Shown here one piece after another: positions 1 through 11,000 of a DNA stretch of 64,000 nt. Under the pieces are notes generated by a model that did not search any database, was not told the origin of the DNA, and worked only from the letters and a program-made list of their open reading frames with translations. The number at the start of each line of letters is the position of its first letter. The first letter of the stretch is position 1. Both the position numbers and the translations under genes were made by a program. Source of the stretch: Rhopalosiphum padi (lineage: Eukaryota; Arthropoda; Insecta; Hemiptera; Aphididae); assembly GCF_020882245.1 (NCBI RefSeq), contig NC_083597.1, forward strand, positions 71,898,152 through 71,962,151, written 5' to 3'.

Positions 1-2141
1 ATAAATATATAATAGCCAATTGGTACGTATCGGCGTATGTGGGTATTCCATTATACAATTATGCTTGTAATTCAGAATAATTCTATATTTCTATGGTGTC
101 GTTACAGACTACCTACGATTACATTTAGTATAATATTATATCTTCAATGGGTGACAAACGATTAAGTGATTTAATGGTCATAATAGCAATAGAAAAAAAA
201 GATGCTAATAAAATAGATTTAGACGAAGCAATAGATAGATTTTCTAAAATAAAAACTAGAAGGTATAAGCTATAGAATAGCATAATTAATTTAAAAAACT
301 AATTAATTTTGTATGGAATATTGTATTATTATTTATTATAATATGTTAATAAATAAATATAATATATTAATTTTATTTGGAATAAATATTGCATTGATTA
401 AATGTAAGTATCTATACTAAATATTTTTGGATCCATACCAAAAGGCAAATAAATTATTAATGAATAATTTGAATTCATTAAAATATACCCTTCAAGAGTT
501 TAACTCCATACAAGCGACTTACACACAAACCATATCTGTATTGACTGTATCTACTATTTTGAAAAAGTGGCCTGCTTAAATTTTGGCACCTCTATTATAA
601 AACTCAAATGGCGCCACTGACGGAGGCTAATGTCAGCCATTCTTTACCGCCCGACGGCTAGCCACTCCGCCCGAAAGTTGTGCACCGACGAAAAAACGTG
701 TACCTACCTTCTCTAATGAAACGGAGTATATAAACTACATTTAATTAAATGTTAAAAATATAAATAAAGAATATGTAATACATATAGACATACAGTGGAA
801 CCACTCTAATCCGTCACCTTGAAACTGAGAGTATGGACGTGTGGTTAGAACACAGAAGAAGTCGTATTATCAGAAAATATTGAAAAAAGGATTTACAGTA
901 TGTAAAATATTAAATTGTATAATTTACTATTTATACGAGTACATTAATACTAAAAAATTGAATGTAAGCCTATATGGATATGTATTATATAGTAAACAAT
1001 TATTTAGAAGTGAAATATAATATATTATACTTTTTTTCAGTTTATAACGACGACGTTGAGGAAACAGCTTTCGCAATACTTTCGCGAGATAAATTATATT
1101 TTATAATTTTGTATGCATACCCAGTACCATAGATTAAATATATTTAATCTATACCACTACCGACTATACATGTTTAAAGCAATATACTAAATACCTATCG
1201 ATAATACGACTATATACGAGTAGCAGACTAACCGATGGTGAACGAGAGGTTCTATTGTAATTATGGGGGGGTGGAGTGGCCCCGGACGCCATACGTAAAA
1301 CAAAAAAATTGGAATTTTAAGATTTTCGGTGAACAACTCCGTGGTCCACTGTCTACCAGCCAAGCCCGGATTAAAGGGTGGCAGGGGCCAGAGGGACATG
1401 GCCGCGTGCCCACAACGGATAACAAACAATAGTGGGCCCCTGGTGAATAGTACGTTTTATTTTATTAAGCCATGAAATATTTGGATATAATAATAATAAT
1501 AGTATATTTCGTATATCAAAAGAAACATATACAATTATATTATTTGTACAAATAACATTTTTATTTTTGTATTTGAAAAAGTATAAGAAATAAAATTATA
1601 AATATAATTTTTTTTGTCTGAATTATTTTTATTTGTGGGTCACCAATATTTTGATTATGGTTATGGGCCCCTAAAATTGTTTGGCCCTGAGCCCAAAATT
1701 ATCTTACTCCGGGATTGCTACGAGTGCATACAATTTTGGGCCATTTGATAATTAATAATAATTATTATAAGTACCGTTTCTTTCATTTGAATATCACTGA
1801 AGTACAAATACTCCATTAGCTATGATAATTTTAGTAATGTAATAGGGTATATATAATTGTTAGAGGAGGTAGGCAAATTCGGCATTTCGTATCTCACAAT
1901 ACTACATACGTCACTACATATAATATCATTCCTACCGGCTTGTAATATCATTAAAAATTGTCTAAAATGTGGTTCCGGCTCAATTACAATTATTATAACT
2001 TATAAGCTATTGCATAATTACAATATATTGTAATATTGTAGGTATAAATATTAATATAATATTTAAACCGAGAGAACTATGACAATAAAAGGCATAAACA
2101 AATCAATAACTACGAGTTTTTAATTTTTATATTATACTCAC
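1..2141. other. Gene-poor AT-rich flank, intron of LITAF copy A plus repeats
   Basis: I see no convincing coding exon here. If copy A has the structure of copy B, this stretch is its first intron and its exons 2 and 3 lie beyond the left edge. The part from about 795 on matches 12050-13600. A GC-richer insert at about 1361-1717 and G/C-rich patches at 600-720 and 1260-1440 look like transposon debris. Confidence 0.5.
1361..1717. mobile_element. Probable non-autonomous hAT-like element
   Basis: The ends read CAAGCCCGGATTAA on the left and, on the reverse strand of the right end, CAATCCCGGAGTAA. They are flanked by ctaccagc and ctacgagt, a 6-of-8 match that could be a decayed 8-bp target duplication. 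The inside is GC-richer than its surroundings and has no convincing gene. It is absent from the paired duplication copy near 12.3-13.1 kb. The assignment is tentative. Confidence 0.4.
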
Positions 2142-2190
2142 AGTGAATTTGAAGCTGAGACATGGTCATTTCACTTATATCTACACTCAT
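2142..2190 (-). CDS. LITAF-domain protein copy A, first coding exon only
   Basis: This is a 49-nt first exon: 16 codons (MSVDISEMTMSQLQIH) plus one base, then a strong GTGAGT donor. It is paralogous to the first exon of copy B at 13623-13677, with the same MS start, the same TM and SQLQI residues, the same phase-1 donor and the same downstream intron sequence. In copy B the next exons lie 5 kb downstream, so here the LITAF domain exons should lie about 3 kb left of the window. LITAF proteins are small zinc-binding peripheral membrane proteins of late endosomes and lysosomes. I cannot tell whether copy A is intact. Confidence 0.65.
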
Positions 2191-2515
2191 CTTTTTTTAG
2201 TACCCGTATTGTTCAGTTTAATAAAGATTTAAAGAGAAAGATAACTTAATCTCAAAATTAATATTGCGTTCGGCAAACGCAATTCAATCTAAGTATAATA
2301 TAGTACTGACTAACAATAACTGGCTGCCTGCCCTTAAAGAGCAGTACAATGTAGATCTAAGATGTCTTCACTAGTCACCACTCTCCGCTGACGGCGTAAC
2401 TATACGTAGGTAGTTATCGGACGACGACACAACGGACAATAAATGTACGCCGTATAGACGTATACCATGTGTGTACTGTGTAGTGGGGTACTTCTTGGTT
2501 GTTGGACAGTCTAAG
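2191..2515 (-). promoter_or_regulatory. Putative promoter/5' UTR of LITAF copy A
   Basis: Sequence just upstream of the copy A start codon is conserved with the region upstream of copy B (13678-13970), notably 2340-2515 against 13760-13965, which is CpG-rich for this AT-rich locus. Retention of this block in both copies fits a core promoter or 5' UTR. No single motif is decisive. Confidence 0.45.
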
Positions 2516-3307
2516 CAGTAGCGTACGCAGATTTTAGTTCGGTTAGGGTTTTCACTATGGATTTGTCAGAGACACGTGGGGGGGCTTTGCCTCTCCACGC
2601 CCTCCAACACTTCATGTATAAACTGGTAAATATTACAAAAATTTTATAACACACAAAAATTCCTATTTTGATATTAATTGTTTTCTCTTATTCTCTTAAA
2701 ATATAAAATATTTTATAAAAACATATTATATAATATATGTAATATGTATACTATAAACAAAATTAAAAATAACTAAACAATATTCATTTTTTTGAAAAAA
2801 CTGAATTATGAAACATATTTTCTTTTAGCACTCATATATCATAATATTTATAAATGGTAGCTGAATGCCAAACTATAGTTACAACTTGGTAGTTTAAACT
2901 TAATAGTCATAAATTATAATTTGTAAATGTTAAGTCAACATCAAAGTGCCTTGATAAAAATTAAGTTCATTCAAAGTTTTTATAATTTATTATCAATAAA
3001 AATTTTATATCTAATCAAATATTTGAATAATGATTTTTCTTATGATATGAATATGGCGCAGTGTTGCTGTGATAGCAGTTTTATAAAAATATTATTAATA
3101 GATCTATCGTCTATTCAATAGACTCTATGGTGTAAGCCCCGGTTATAAGCATGCTCATTATCTTAATAAGTTCATAGTTCAGCTAGTTTTTTGTTCAAAA
3201 GACCAATAAACAATAGACATATATTTAACATATAAAAAAAATTGGGAGGAAGAAATAATTTTGTGGAGGGTTAAAACACTAGAACCCTACCCCTGCGTAC
3301 GCCACTG
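2516..3307. mobile_element. Non-autonomous hAT-like element (CAGTAGCGTACGC termini)
   Basis: The left end begins CAGTAGCGTACGCAG and the right end, reverse-complemented, begins CAGTGGCGTACGCAG, giving 14 matching of 15 terminal bases. It is inserted just upstream of the conserved LITAF copy A promoter and is absent at the matching place in copy B. A second family member starts at 9801. The flanking octamers match at only 5 of 8 bases, so the target duplication is not convincing. No transposase is visible inside. Confidence 0.6.
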
Positions 3308-5165
3308 ATTGTAACAATTATGAAATATTCATATCACCCCCACAAAATGGGTTAAGTTTTTGATAACACCTATAAGCTTATCGAGGGTTTTCGTTTTCCG
3401 CCAAAATGATCCTCATTCGTTATCACCATGACTGTTTTCCGTTAAAAATAATTAATAAATTATTTAAGATATTTTTTGAGAATAGAAACCTCCATTAATT
3501 GTTCTAATTCAAGTATAACGTAGCCGCACCGTAAGCCTTAATGCACAATAACTAAATTGTGAATTGTCTAATTACACATTAACATAATTTTCCATTATAA
3601 TTCATGTACTTCTATAATTGCAAGCTACGTACATAGAATATCTTTAAAAAATAAAACAACAACTCGTAATTGTAAGTTATTATGTCAATGTAATTTTCCT
3701 TAACACAAGGATCAATACAAATCTTAACACCCAGAACTTACTAAGGGCGAAATCATCGATTTCATTTCAAATGGATTCCTTCATTTTTAATTTGTATCAA
3801 TATTTTTTCGTAAAGAACCAGCAAATTTCTAAACATTATTACCATTCTATAGACTTTGGTATATAAATTATCTAAAAAAAAAATTACGATTGAATGCGTA
3901 TATTATTATTATTAGACCAATATGATGGAACTATCCTTGTGTAAAGGAAAACAACATGATAACTTACACTGATTAAGATTATGAGTTTTTTTTTTTAAGA
4001 TACTTTAAGTACGTAGCTTCCAGTTATAAAAGTACATGAATACTAGACAAGTACATGTATAATAGACAATTCACAATTTAGTTGTTGCGCATAATTACTT
4101 ATACAACAAAATGTTATGTTTTAGTTAAAAAAAGATATTATTAAGTATTACATGATATTGTAGGTAATCCTGTTTATTAGTATAATATGGTGTATTACTT
4201 CATTGGAATGGAAAATATTATGGAGAAACTTGATTTTGGAGAGAGAGATAAATAATTTAAATGGAAAATTAGCATTTATTGCATTAATATATTTACGTTT
4301 TTACCAATTTAGCAAATAGTATAATACGCATGACATTAAAATAAGTTAATTTACATTTTACAAATGTATTATAGGTACGTGGTTATTAGCTGGCAATTTA
4401 TTTATTCATATAAATTACGTTTATCGTTATTATTAGGTTATTATGTAAAAAGTTTCTTAAATTAGTTTTTATTATTATTATAAGAAGTTAACATGAATTA
4501 TAATATTTTGATCGTTGTAAAAATTCGGTATATTATACAAATTAATTCACCAAGCATGCTTTATCTTATTTTTTTACTTATAGACTATAGTAATAAATTT
4601 ATTCAAATTCTGTTGTTTTTTTTTTAAATTTTTAAATATATTAGAAGAACGTATTTTAAAATTCTTGAAAATTGTTCCACGCTAATTATACTATTTAGGA
4701 GTGTTCTGTAGTGATACAATCTTTTGTTTTTCTAATGAAATTCCCTTTTTTACTGTAAATCTGTAAATTACTGAATGTGTCTGTAATTAGTGAATATTTT
4801 TTTTGAAAAATTTGATTTCTTTAATTCAAAATGTAAACGACTTCTCAGTTATTAAAATGTTAATATTAAACTACTAAAGATAATAGTCTTTAGAAATAGT
4901 TTCACAAGAATATAAAATATATGTAATATTGAATCTAATTTTAGTATATATAATATAATTGGTCACTTGAATAATTTTTACAAATTATAAATATTTAAAG
5001 ATTAATATTAATTATAATAATATATTTTTAGAACTTATTATTATGGGCATCAGGGGGATAGATCTCCCATAGATCCATGACTTTTTTCTTTAATATTTAT
5101 AATAATTAAATTTATGTTTATTGTATTCTTTATTGTTATTTATGTATTAAATTTTATTTTATTTT

Positions 5166-5189
5166 TTACGCCACCCCCCCCCCCCCCCG
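5166..5189. repeat. Poly-C tract
   Basis: A near-uninterrupted run of about 18-20 C residues stands in strongly AT-rich DNA and is followed by GTGACAAAATCATTTGACCG. Similar C runs near 12320 and 37878 sit at ends of transposon debris, so this is probably a degenerate element terminus. Confidence 0.6.
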
Positions 5190-6031
5190 TGACAAAATCA
5201 TTTGACCGCCACTGATTGGGGCATATTATCCTTAGTGTACAAAGATAAATAACTCAAAAACTAATCTTTATAATTTTGATTTTGATATGTTAACATTTTC
5301 ATAAAGCTATTCACTAATTTCTATTCATACTATTAAACTGTAGTACCTACATGAAATGTTGTGTTTTCGTAGTTATGCCTATGTTAAAATAACATCTTGA
5401 TTAGGTACCTAAGTTTAATTTGACAGGTAAATATTATTTTTCAACTGTCGCTAATAGTCCGAAGATGAATATCAATGATCACTATCACGGTACATGTGCG
5501 TCTCAGAGTCTGTCCTGACTATGTAATTTTTTTAACAACAATTACTTACTAATTAATAATTATATAGCGCAACCCGTCCAGATATTGAGATATAACTAAT
5601 AGAAAAATTCAAAAATATAAATTATTCTTAGAAATATAAACATGAATAGACATCATTGCTCAGAACTGTTTTTCGTATAGAAAGGTAAATACAATAATTA
5701 ATAGTTAAATTTAAATTTGTGAAAATTGTTAAATCTTATATAATTCAAACTCAATAACGTGCATCTGAAACATATTAATATATTATACAGCAGTGAGTAG
5801 AGCTACTCCGTCTACCGGTTAGAATGAATTATGTATAAAAAAAAAAACCTGATATGCAGCAAATATTGTTCATGTATTTTGTGTAAAAATGATGTGGTTT
5901 CTTAATTAATATTATACCTATATGTAGTCAATCTGTAAGTAGAAGTATGGAGTAAGACAGGTAGGTTACCACTATACCAGTAATTTTTGTCAAATCCCGA
6001 AAAAAATAACACGGAAAAAAACAATTTTTAA

Positions 6032-6417
6032 AAATTTTAAATATATTTATTGATTATAATATAAGAAATTTATGAAAAGTCTACATGGGAAATTTCTAGT
6101 AATAAAAATACATCTTACTCTATATTATACTAAGTTATATTGTATAATGTATTTAATATATAAAAATAAATTTTCTCACATTATTTTAAATAATAAAAAA
6201 ATATTTTTCAAAAGAAATACATTTATAGTCTAATATTTTTAAAATTAAATAAAATATAATACATTTTTTAAATTAGATACCGACGGTTATTAAGGAGTTT
6301 AATGTAGGCAATTTCGATGTAGGTGTATACAGGTTGTATAAATGTAAATGTGTGCTTAGGTAAGATAGTAAATGATAATTATTTTATTTTTATAATCAAT
6401 AAATATATTTAAAATTT
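6032..6417. mobile_element. Inverted-repeat element, probable MITE
   Basis: The 28 bases at 6032-6059 recur as an exact reverse complement at 6390-6417. Similarity extends outwards more loosely (ACGGAAAAAAAC on one side against TCGGTAAAAAAGAAC on the other). About 330 bp of AT-rich DNA without a gene lies between the arms. A perfect 28-bp inverted pair suggests a fairly young MITE, although low complexity lowers the certainty. No target duplication was identified. Confidence 0.5.
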
Positions 6418-8004
6418 GTTCTTTTTTACCGATTACCCTTTTTGTCGGATGGGTTTTTGTATAGGTGTGTCTCGTGTGTGGGTGACATCTAAGCTCTGAA
6501 CTCTTGGGTATTATACGCATTAAAACCAATTGAAAAAGTAAACTAACATAATTTCAACAAAGATCAAAATACATGTTAAACTGTTTTTGTTTTCTAGCAG
6601 AGAATATCATTTTGGATCTGAGTTGTGTTATTTCGCACAATTTAACACATTTTACGTTCAGAATAATTTATTTAACCCTGATATTTATAATATTAGATTG
6701 AATTGATATATTATTAAATGTAAATGTAAAAACATTATCAGTAGGACTCGGGGGCTGTATGGCCCTTATGAAAGATTTTTAAGCAAATTATAAGCATTTT
6801 AAATTGTAAACATGCGCTTTATTTATTTACTATTATCTTTCATATATTTATTAATTTATCAGAGGTAGGTAGTATAGTTAAAATGAAGGGGTGCTACTAG
6901 GACTTATTATAAATAATTATATACAATTATAAATGCTTCTATAGTACTTATTGTTGACCATTGTTAGGTAGGTAATACTAAGTATTATATTTATTATTTG
7001 TATACATAGTACATACTATTACTATACATGGTTTGTAGTCTGTAGTCTGTAGAACATAAAAACCTAAAAACTAAAAAGATTTTTATAATTATATGGCAAT
7101 AGGCATACTATGATAGAGGCCAAGGGATTTGAGTACTTAGAAAAAAACCAAGATATGGGAGCAAAAATATTTATTATTTGTAAAAGGGTCAATCAAAATG
7201 TAGTTTATCATCAAGTAAAACCACTAAAACTTGAAATATTTTTTATGGAGCCATGAAATTGTCATTCAAAAATGTTTCTATTGAATGAATTAAATTAATT
7301 TTATATTATCATTCTACAACACATTTACCCCCACCCCAAGTACAAAACCACAATAATAATCTATGAATCAAGGAATAATAAAGAAATCTTTATTATAAGA
7401 AAGTTTATTATTGTCAAATGATTCCTAAAAGACAGCAACAATACCACTATTTATTCTAAAATAATGGTATTAGATATCAAATGATAACAGTTCGTAAACA
7501 AACTACTATATTTTAACTATAGTATTTAACGTTTTCAGAAGCACATTATAAAAAATATTAATTAGTACACCTCTGAACAAATTAATACTTCTATCATAGT
7601 AAAATCATTATTTTAATTCATAAACAAAACAATATACATTTTACAAAGTATTTATAATTGATGACTTAATAGTAATAATATTAAATTGCTGTAGAACATT
7701 AGATAATGAATATAAAAAGAAAATTAATTTTACATCATATCATACTGTTCAATTAAAAATATTTATTTTACATAATCAGTGGAAAAATAATATTATGGTA
7801 CCTTATTTTTAAATTTACTGCTACCATATTATATATGCTTGAATGTAAAATAGAAAAATAAAATACACATTTTATTCTTTTTTAAATATAAATACCATAC
7901 TACATGAAAAATTGAAAATTACTTAAATTCAATTGTCGTTTTTAAAAAATAATAATAAAAGTAGTTAAAAAATTAGCGGTCCAACTATATTGTTGAAGTT
8001 TAGT

Positions 8005-11000
8005 TTATGGTCTGTACTGTCCCAAAAAAGTGTTACATTTTGGGCACTTATGGTTGACAACATTGCAAGAGTCCATGCAGCAAGGAATTAGACAGCATCC
8101 AAAACAGCATCTAAAAAAAAATAAAATTGTACATTAGCTAGGGTTAAACACTATTTGCTCGTTTAAAAAAAAACTTTTAATTTTGTAAAAATACTAAACA
8201 ATTATAAAACAATACATGTATACAGTGTGAACACAATGATTGCAGGTAACACTAAATATATTTATCAGATGACTGTATTGAAATGAGTTTTTTGGGAACC
8301 TAGGAGGTATTAAAGTGCAAATTATAACAAAAATAAATTATCATTCGGCCAAAATATTGAGTATTATCTGAAACTGTGATCATACTGTATAAATAAAAAA
8401 ATGTTGACTAAATTTTCTATAATTTATAATAATAAAAATTATGAGTTTTGTTATACTAACCCACACAAACACATCAGTATACAACTCCACCAAGCAGAAG
8501 ATTTAGCTTTCTTTGATGTGCTTGTATGAATGTAATTGCCACATACAGTGCATAAAGTTGATGTACTACTAGGACCCATTGGTTGTGGTACTGTAGCTGG
8601 AGGCGATTGAGGCCCTAAAAATAGAAATAACATTTAATAAAACAATCATGACTTCACATAGACACTGATTGAATATTTAATTACCTAGTTTAGGTAATAA
8701 TAAAGTTTATTTAATTCTTAAATACACAAGCTTATGCCAAGGGCGGTATTATGTAAGATGCGGTTTTTTTTTTTTGGTGCTGGCCGGGCTGTATTTTAAA
8801 AAAGTCAATTACAGTAAAACTTCCGTTAATGGTCACCTCTTTAGTCTTTAGAACGGGCGGGACTTTTTTCGCGCAAAAATGACCTTTCGCTTTTCGCCCA
8901 AATATTTTAAAACTACTTTACCTTTTTACCCAAGAATATTATAGCACTTTTTGACCACAGTTTTATAATACACACTTTGGAAATCACTTTATTATTTATT
9001 TGTGTAAATTAGTTTTATAAAGTCATTTAGCATTACCCAGAGAGTATTACAAGAAGGACACTTTTATTAATCTTCAAAAATATATTGTGTATTTGTGCAT
9101 TTGTAAGTATTTGTCATTTATTAGTTTATTATAATATAGTGTTAAAAATATATAAAATTTAAAAAAAAAATTTTTTTTATAAAAAATATAAATTGTCAAA
9201 TTATAGTTATTAAATTTATAATTTATAATAATTAAATGCTATTGATTTAATAAAATCATACCGACTAATCGTTCCTGTTTTATATTGTTGTATTTTTTGC
9301 TCGTCGTACTTTAAAAAAATGTGGTCAAAAAGTGTAATATTCTTGGGCGAAAAAAAAGAAGTTTTAAAATCTTTGGGCGAAAAACGAATGGTCATTTTTG
9401 GGCTAACAGAGTCTTGCCCCTATAGGACAGTCATCTCTATTAACGGTCAATTTTTTTGATCCCGGCGAGTGTTATGGGAAAAATACATTAACACCTCTAT
9501 ATAACAGGCACTCTAATTAACGGTCACAATTTATACTACATATGTCAAATGGAAATGGAAATTAAATTATTTTTAACAGTTTATCTTAACGAGCATTTAT
9601 AATGTCGATAACGCAATGAACACGTCGTCTTGTCTGTCTGTGTGACTGTGTATTTATTTTATCATTAGTATTCAGTGTATGTTGAATACGTTTCGAAGTA
9701 TGTAATTATAATTTCAATGATGCCCAAACAAAAACAAAACAACTAACTTTAGCAGGAAAAATCAAATTGTTAGATTTTTACCAAAAAGAAAATGCACGTA
9801 CAGTAGCGTACGCAAGATTTTAGTTCGGTTAAGGTTTTCACTACGGAGTGATCAGATCAGAGACCCCTGGAAGCTATGTCCCCCCACCACCACTCTAAAA
9901 ATAAACTATTAAATATCATCAACATATTATAACACAAAATAATTCTTTCAAATTCCTATTTTTGTATATTAATTGTCTTATCTTATTTTCTTAAAATATA
10001 AAATATTTTATAATAACATATTATTTAATATATATATATACTATAAACAAAATAATAAAATAACTAAACAATATTCATTTTTTTGAAAAAAACAACTCAT
10101 TTTAATTGTAAAGCTTTAATTGTAGCTGAATGCTAAACTATAACTAGAATTTGGTAGTTTAAACTCTAGTCATAAAACCGTGGTGTAAACATTGCCAGTG
10201 TCACAAAAATGGTGGCCGTACTTCCGTAATAATGTCGAGTCAGCTAGTTCAGCTTACTATCTTAATAAGTTAATGGTTCAGCTAGTTTTGTGATCAAAAT
10301 ACCACAGTTCATACTTATATATAAATATAATTTATATATAATTATTATATAAATATAAATATAATTTTGATTTTTTGATTTTTACTACTCCAAAAATTGA
10401 AATATGTCAATCTTTTAATTACTCTTTTTTAATATAACGTTTTTCGGATTTTGGGAGGATAAGATCAAAAATGTGGGAAATTCTATCTCAAGTAGACTTA
10501 ATGACGAATTCAAATCTGTATTCAGAATTCTTATCGCTTCATTATATCAATCGGTGCGTTGGAAATAGAACACGTCTATAATCCTATGTTGCGTGTGTGT
10601 TAGATAAAGACAGGAAATCATCGCTTCCAATCCCCTTAATTTTAAATTGTTCAACAACGCTATTTTTTTAAGAATATTATTTTTTTTAATGCTAATAAAA
10701 CTATGGTATTGATCATATAAGCTAGTGTACATTTGTATCTTAATCTAAATGATTCAAAATCTAAATAATATCCAATGATTTATCATAGTAGTGTTCTATA
10801 TACTATACTAGTAGCTGATAAAAAAAAAAAAAATTGACTATATTAATAGATATTGGTAGCTATAGAGCCAGCTTATTATAATTTTTCCTATAGCTATACG
10901 CCTATACCTTATACGACTGCATTAGGTACTATTGATTTTTTATAAATTTCAATAATTAAAATTGGTCTATCAAGTTGAAAAACGGTATATTTTATATTCC

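Larger units (their letters stand above)
795..2515 (-). repeat. Segmental duplication, copy A (LITAF 5' end and promoter)
   Basis: Several stretches match 12050-13970 in the same orientation and order: 795-1010 with 12050-12255, 1740-2200 with 13090-13690, and 2310-2515 with 13730-13965. The match covers the first intron, the first coding exon and about 300 bp upstream of the start codon. Different transposon insertions interrupt the two copies. This is a duplicated gene 5' end and not a dispersed repeat, because it includes exon, donor site and promoter. Confidence 0.8.
3308..8004. other. Intergenic, AT-rich, no gene seen
   Basis: No exon with a recognisable protein was found on either strand. 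Block 3310-3530 is related to 28013-28380 (shared ttgtaacaattatgaaat, gataacacctat and gttctaattcaagtat). A poly-C run lies near 5166-5188. Inverted repeats at 6032-6059 and 6390-6417 mark a probable MITE. The rest is low-complexity A/T sequence. Confidence 0.55.

Noticed and set aside
1235..1432. Open frames on both strands in a GC-rich patch
   Set aside because: Opposite-strand shadows in transposon-like sequence with no family resemblance.
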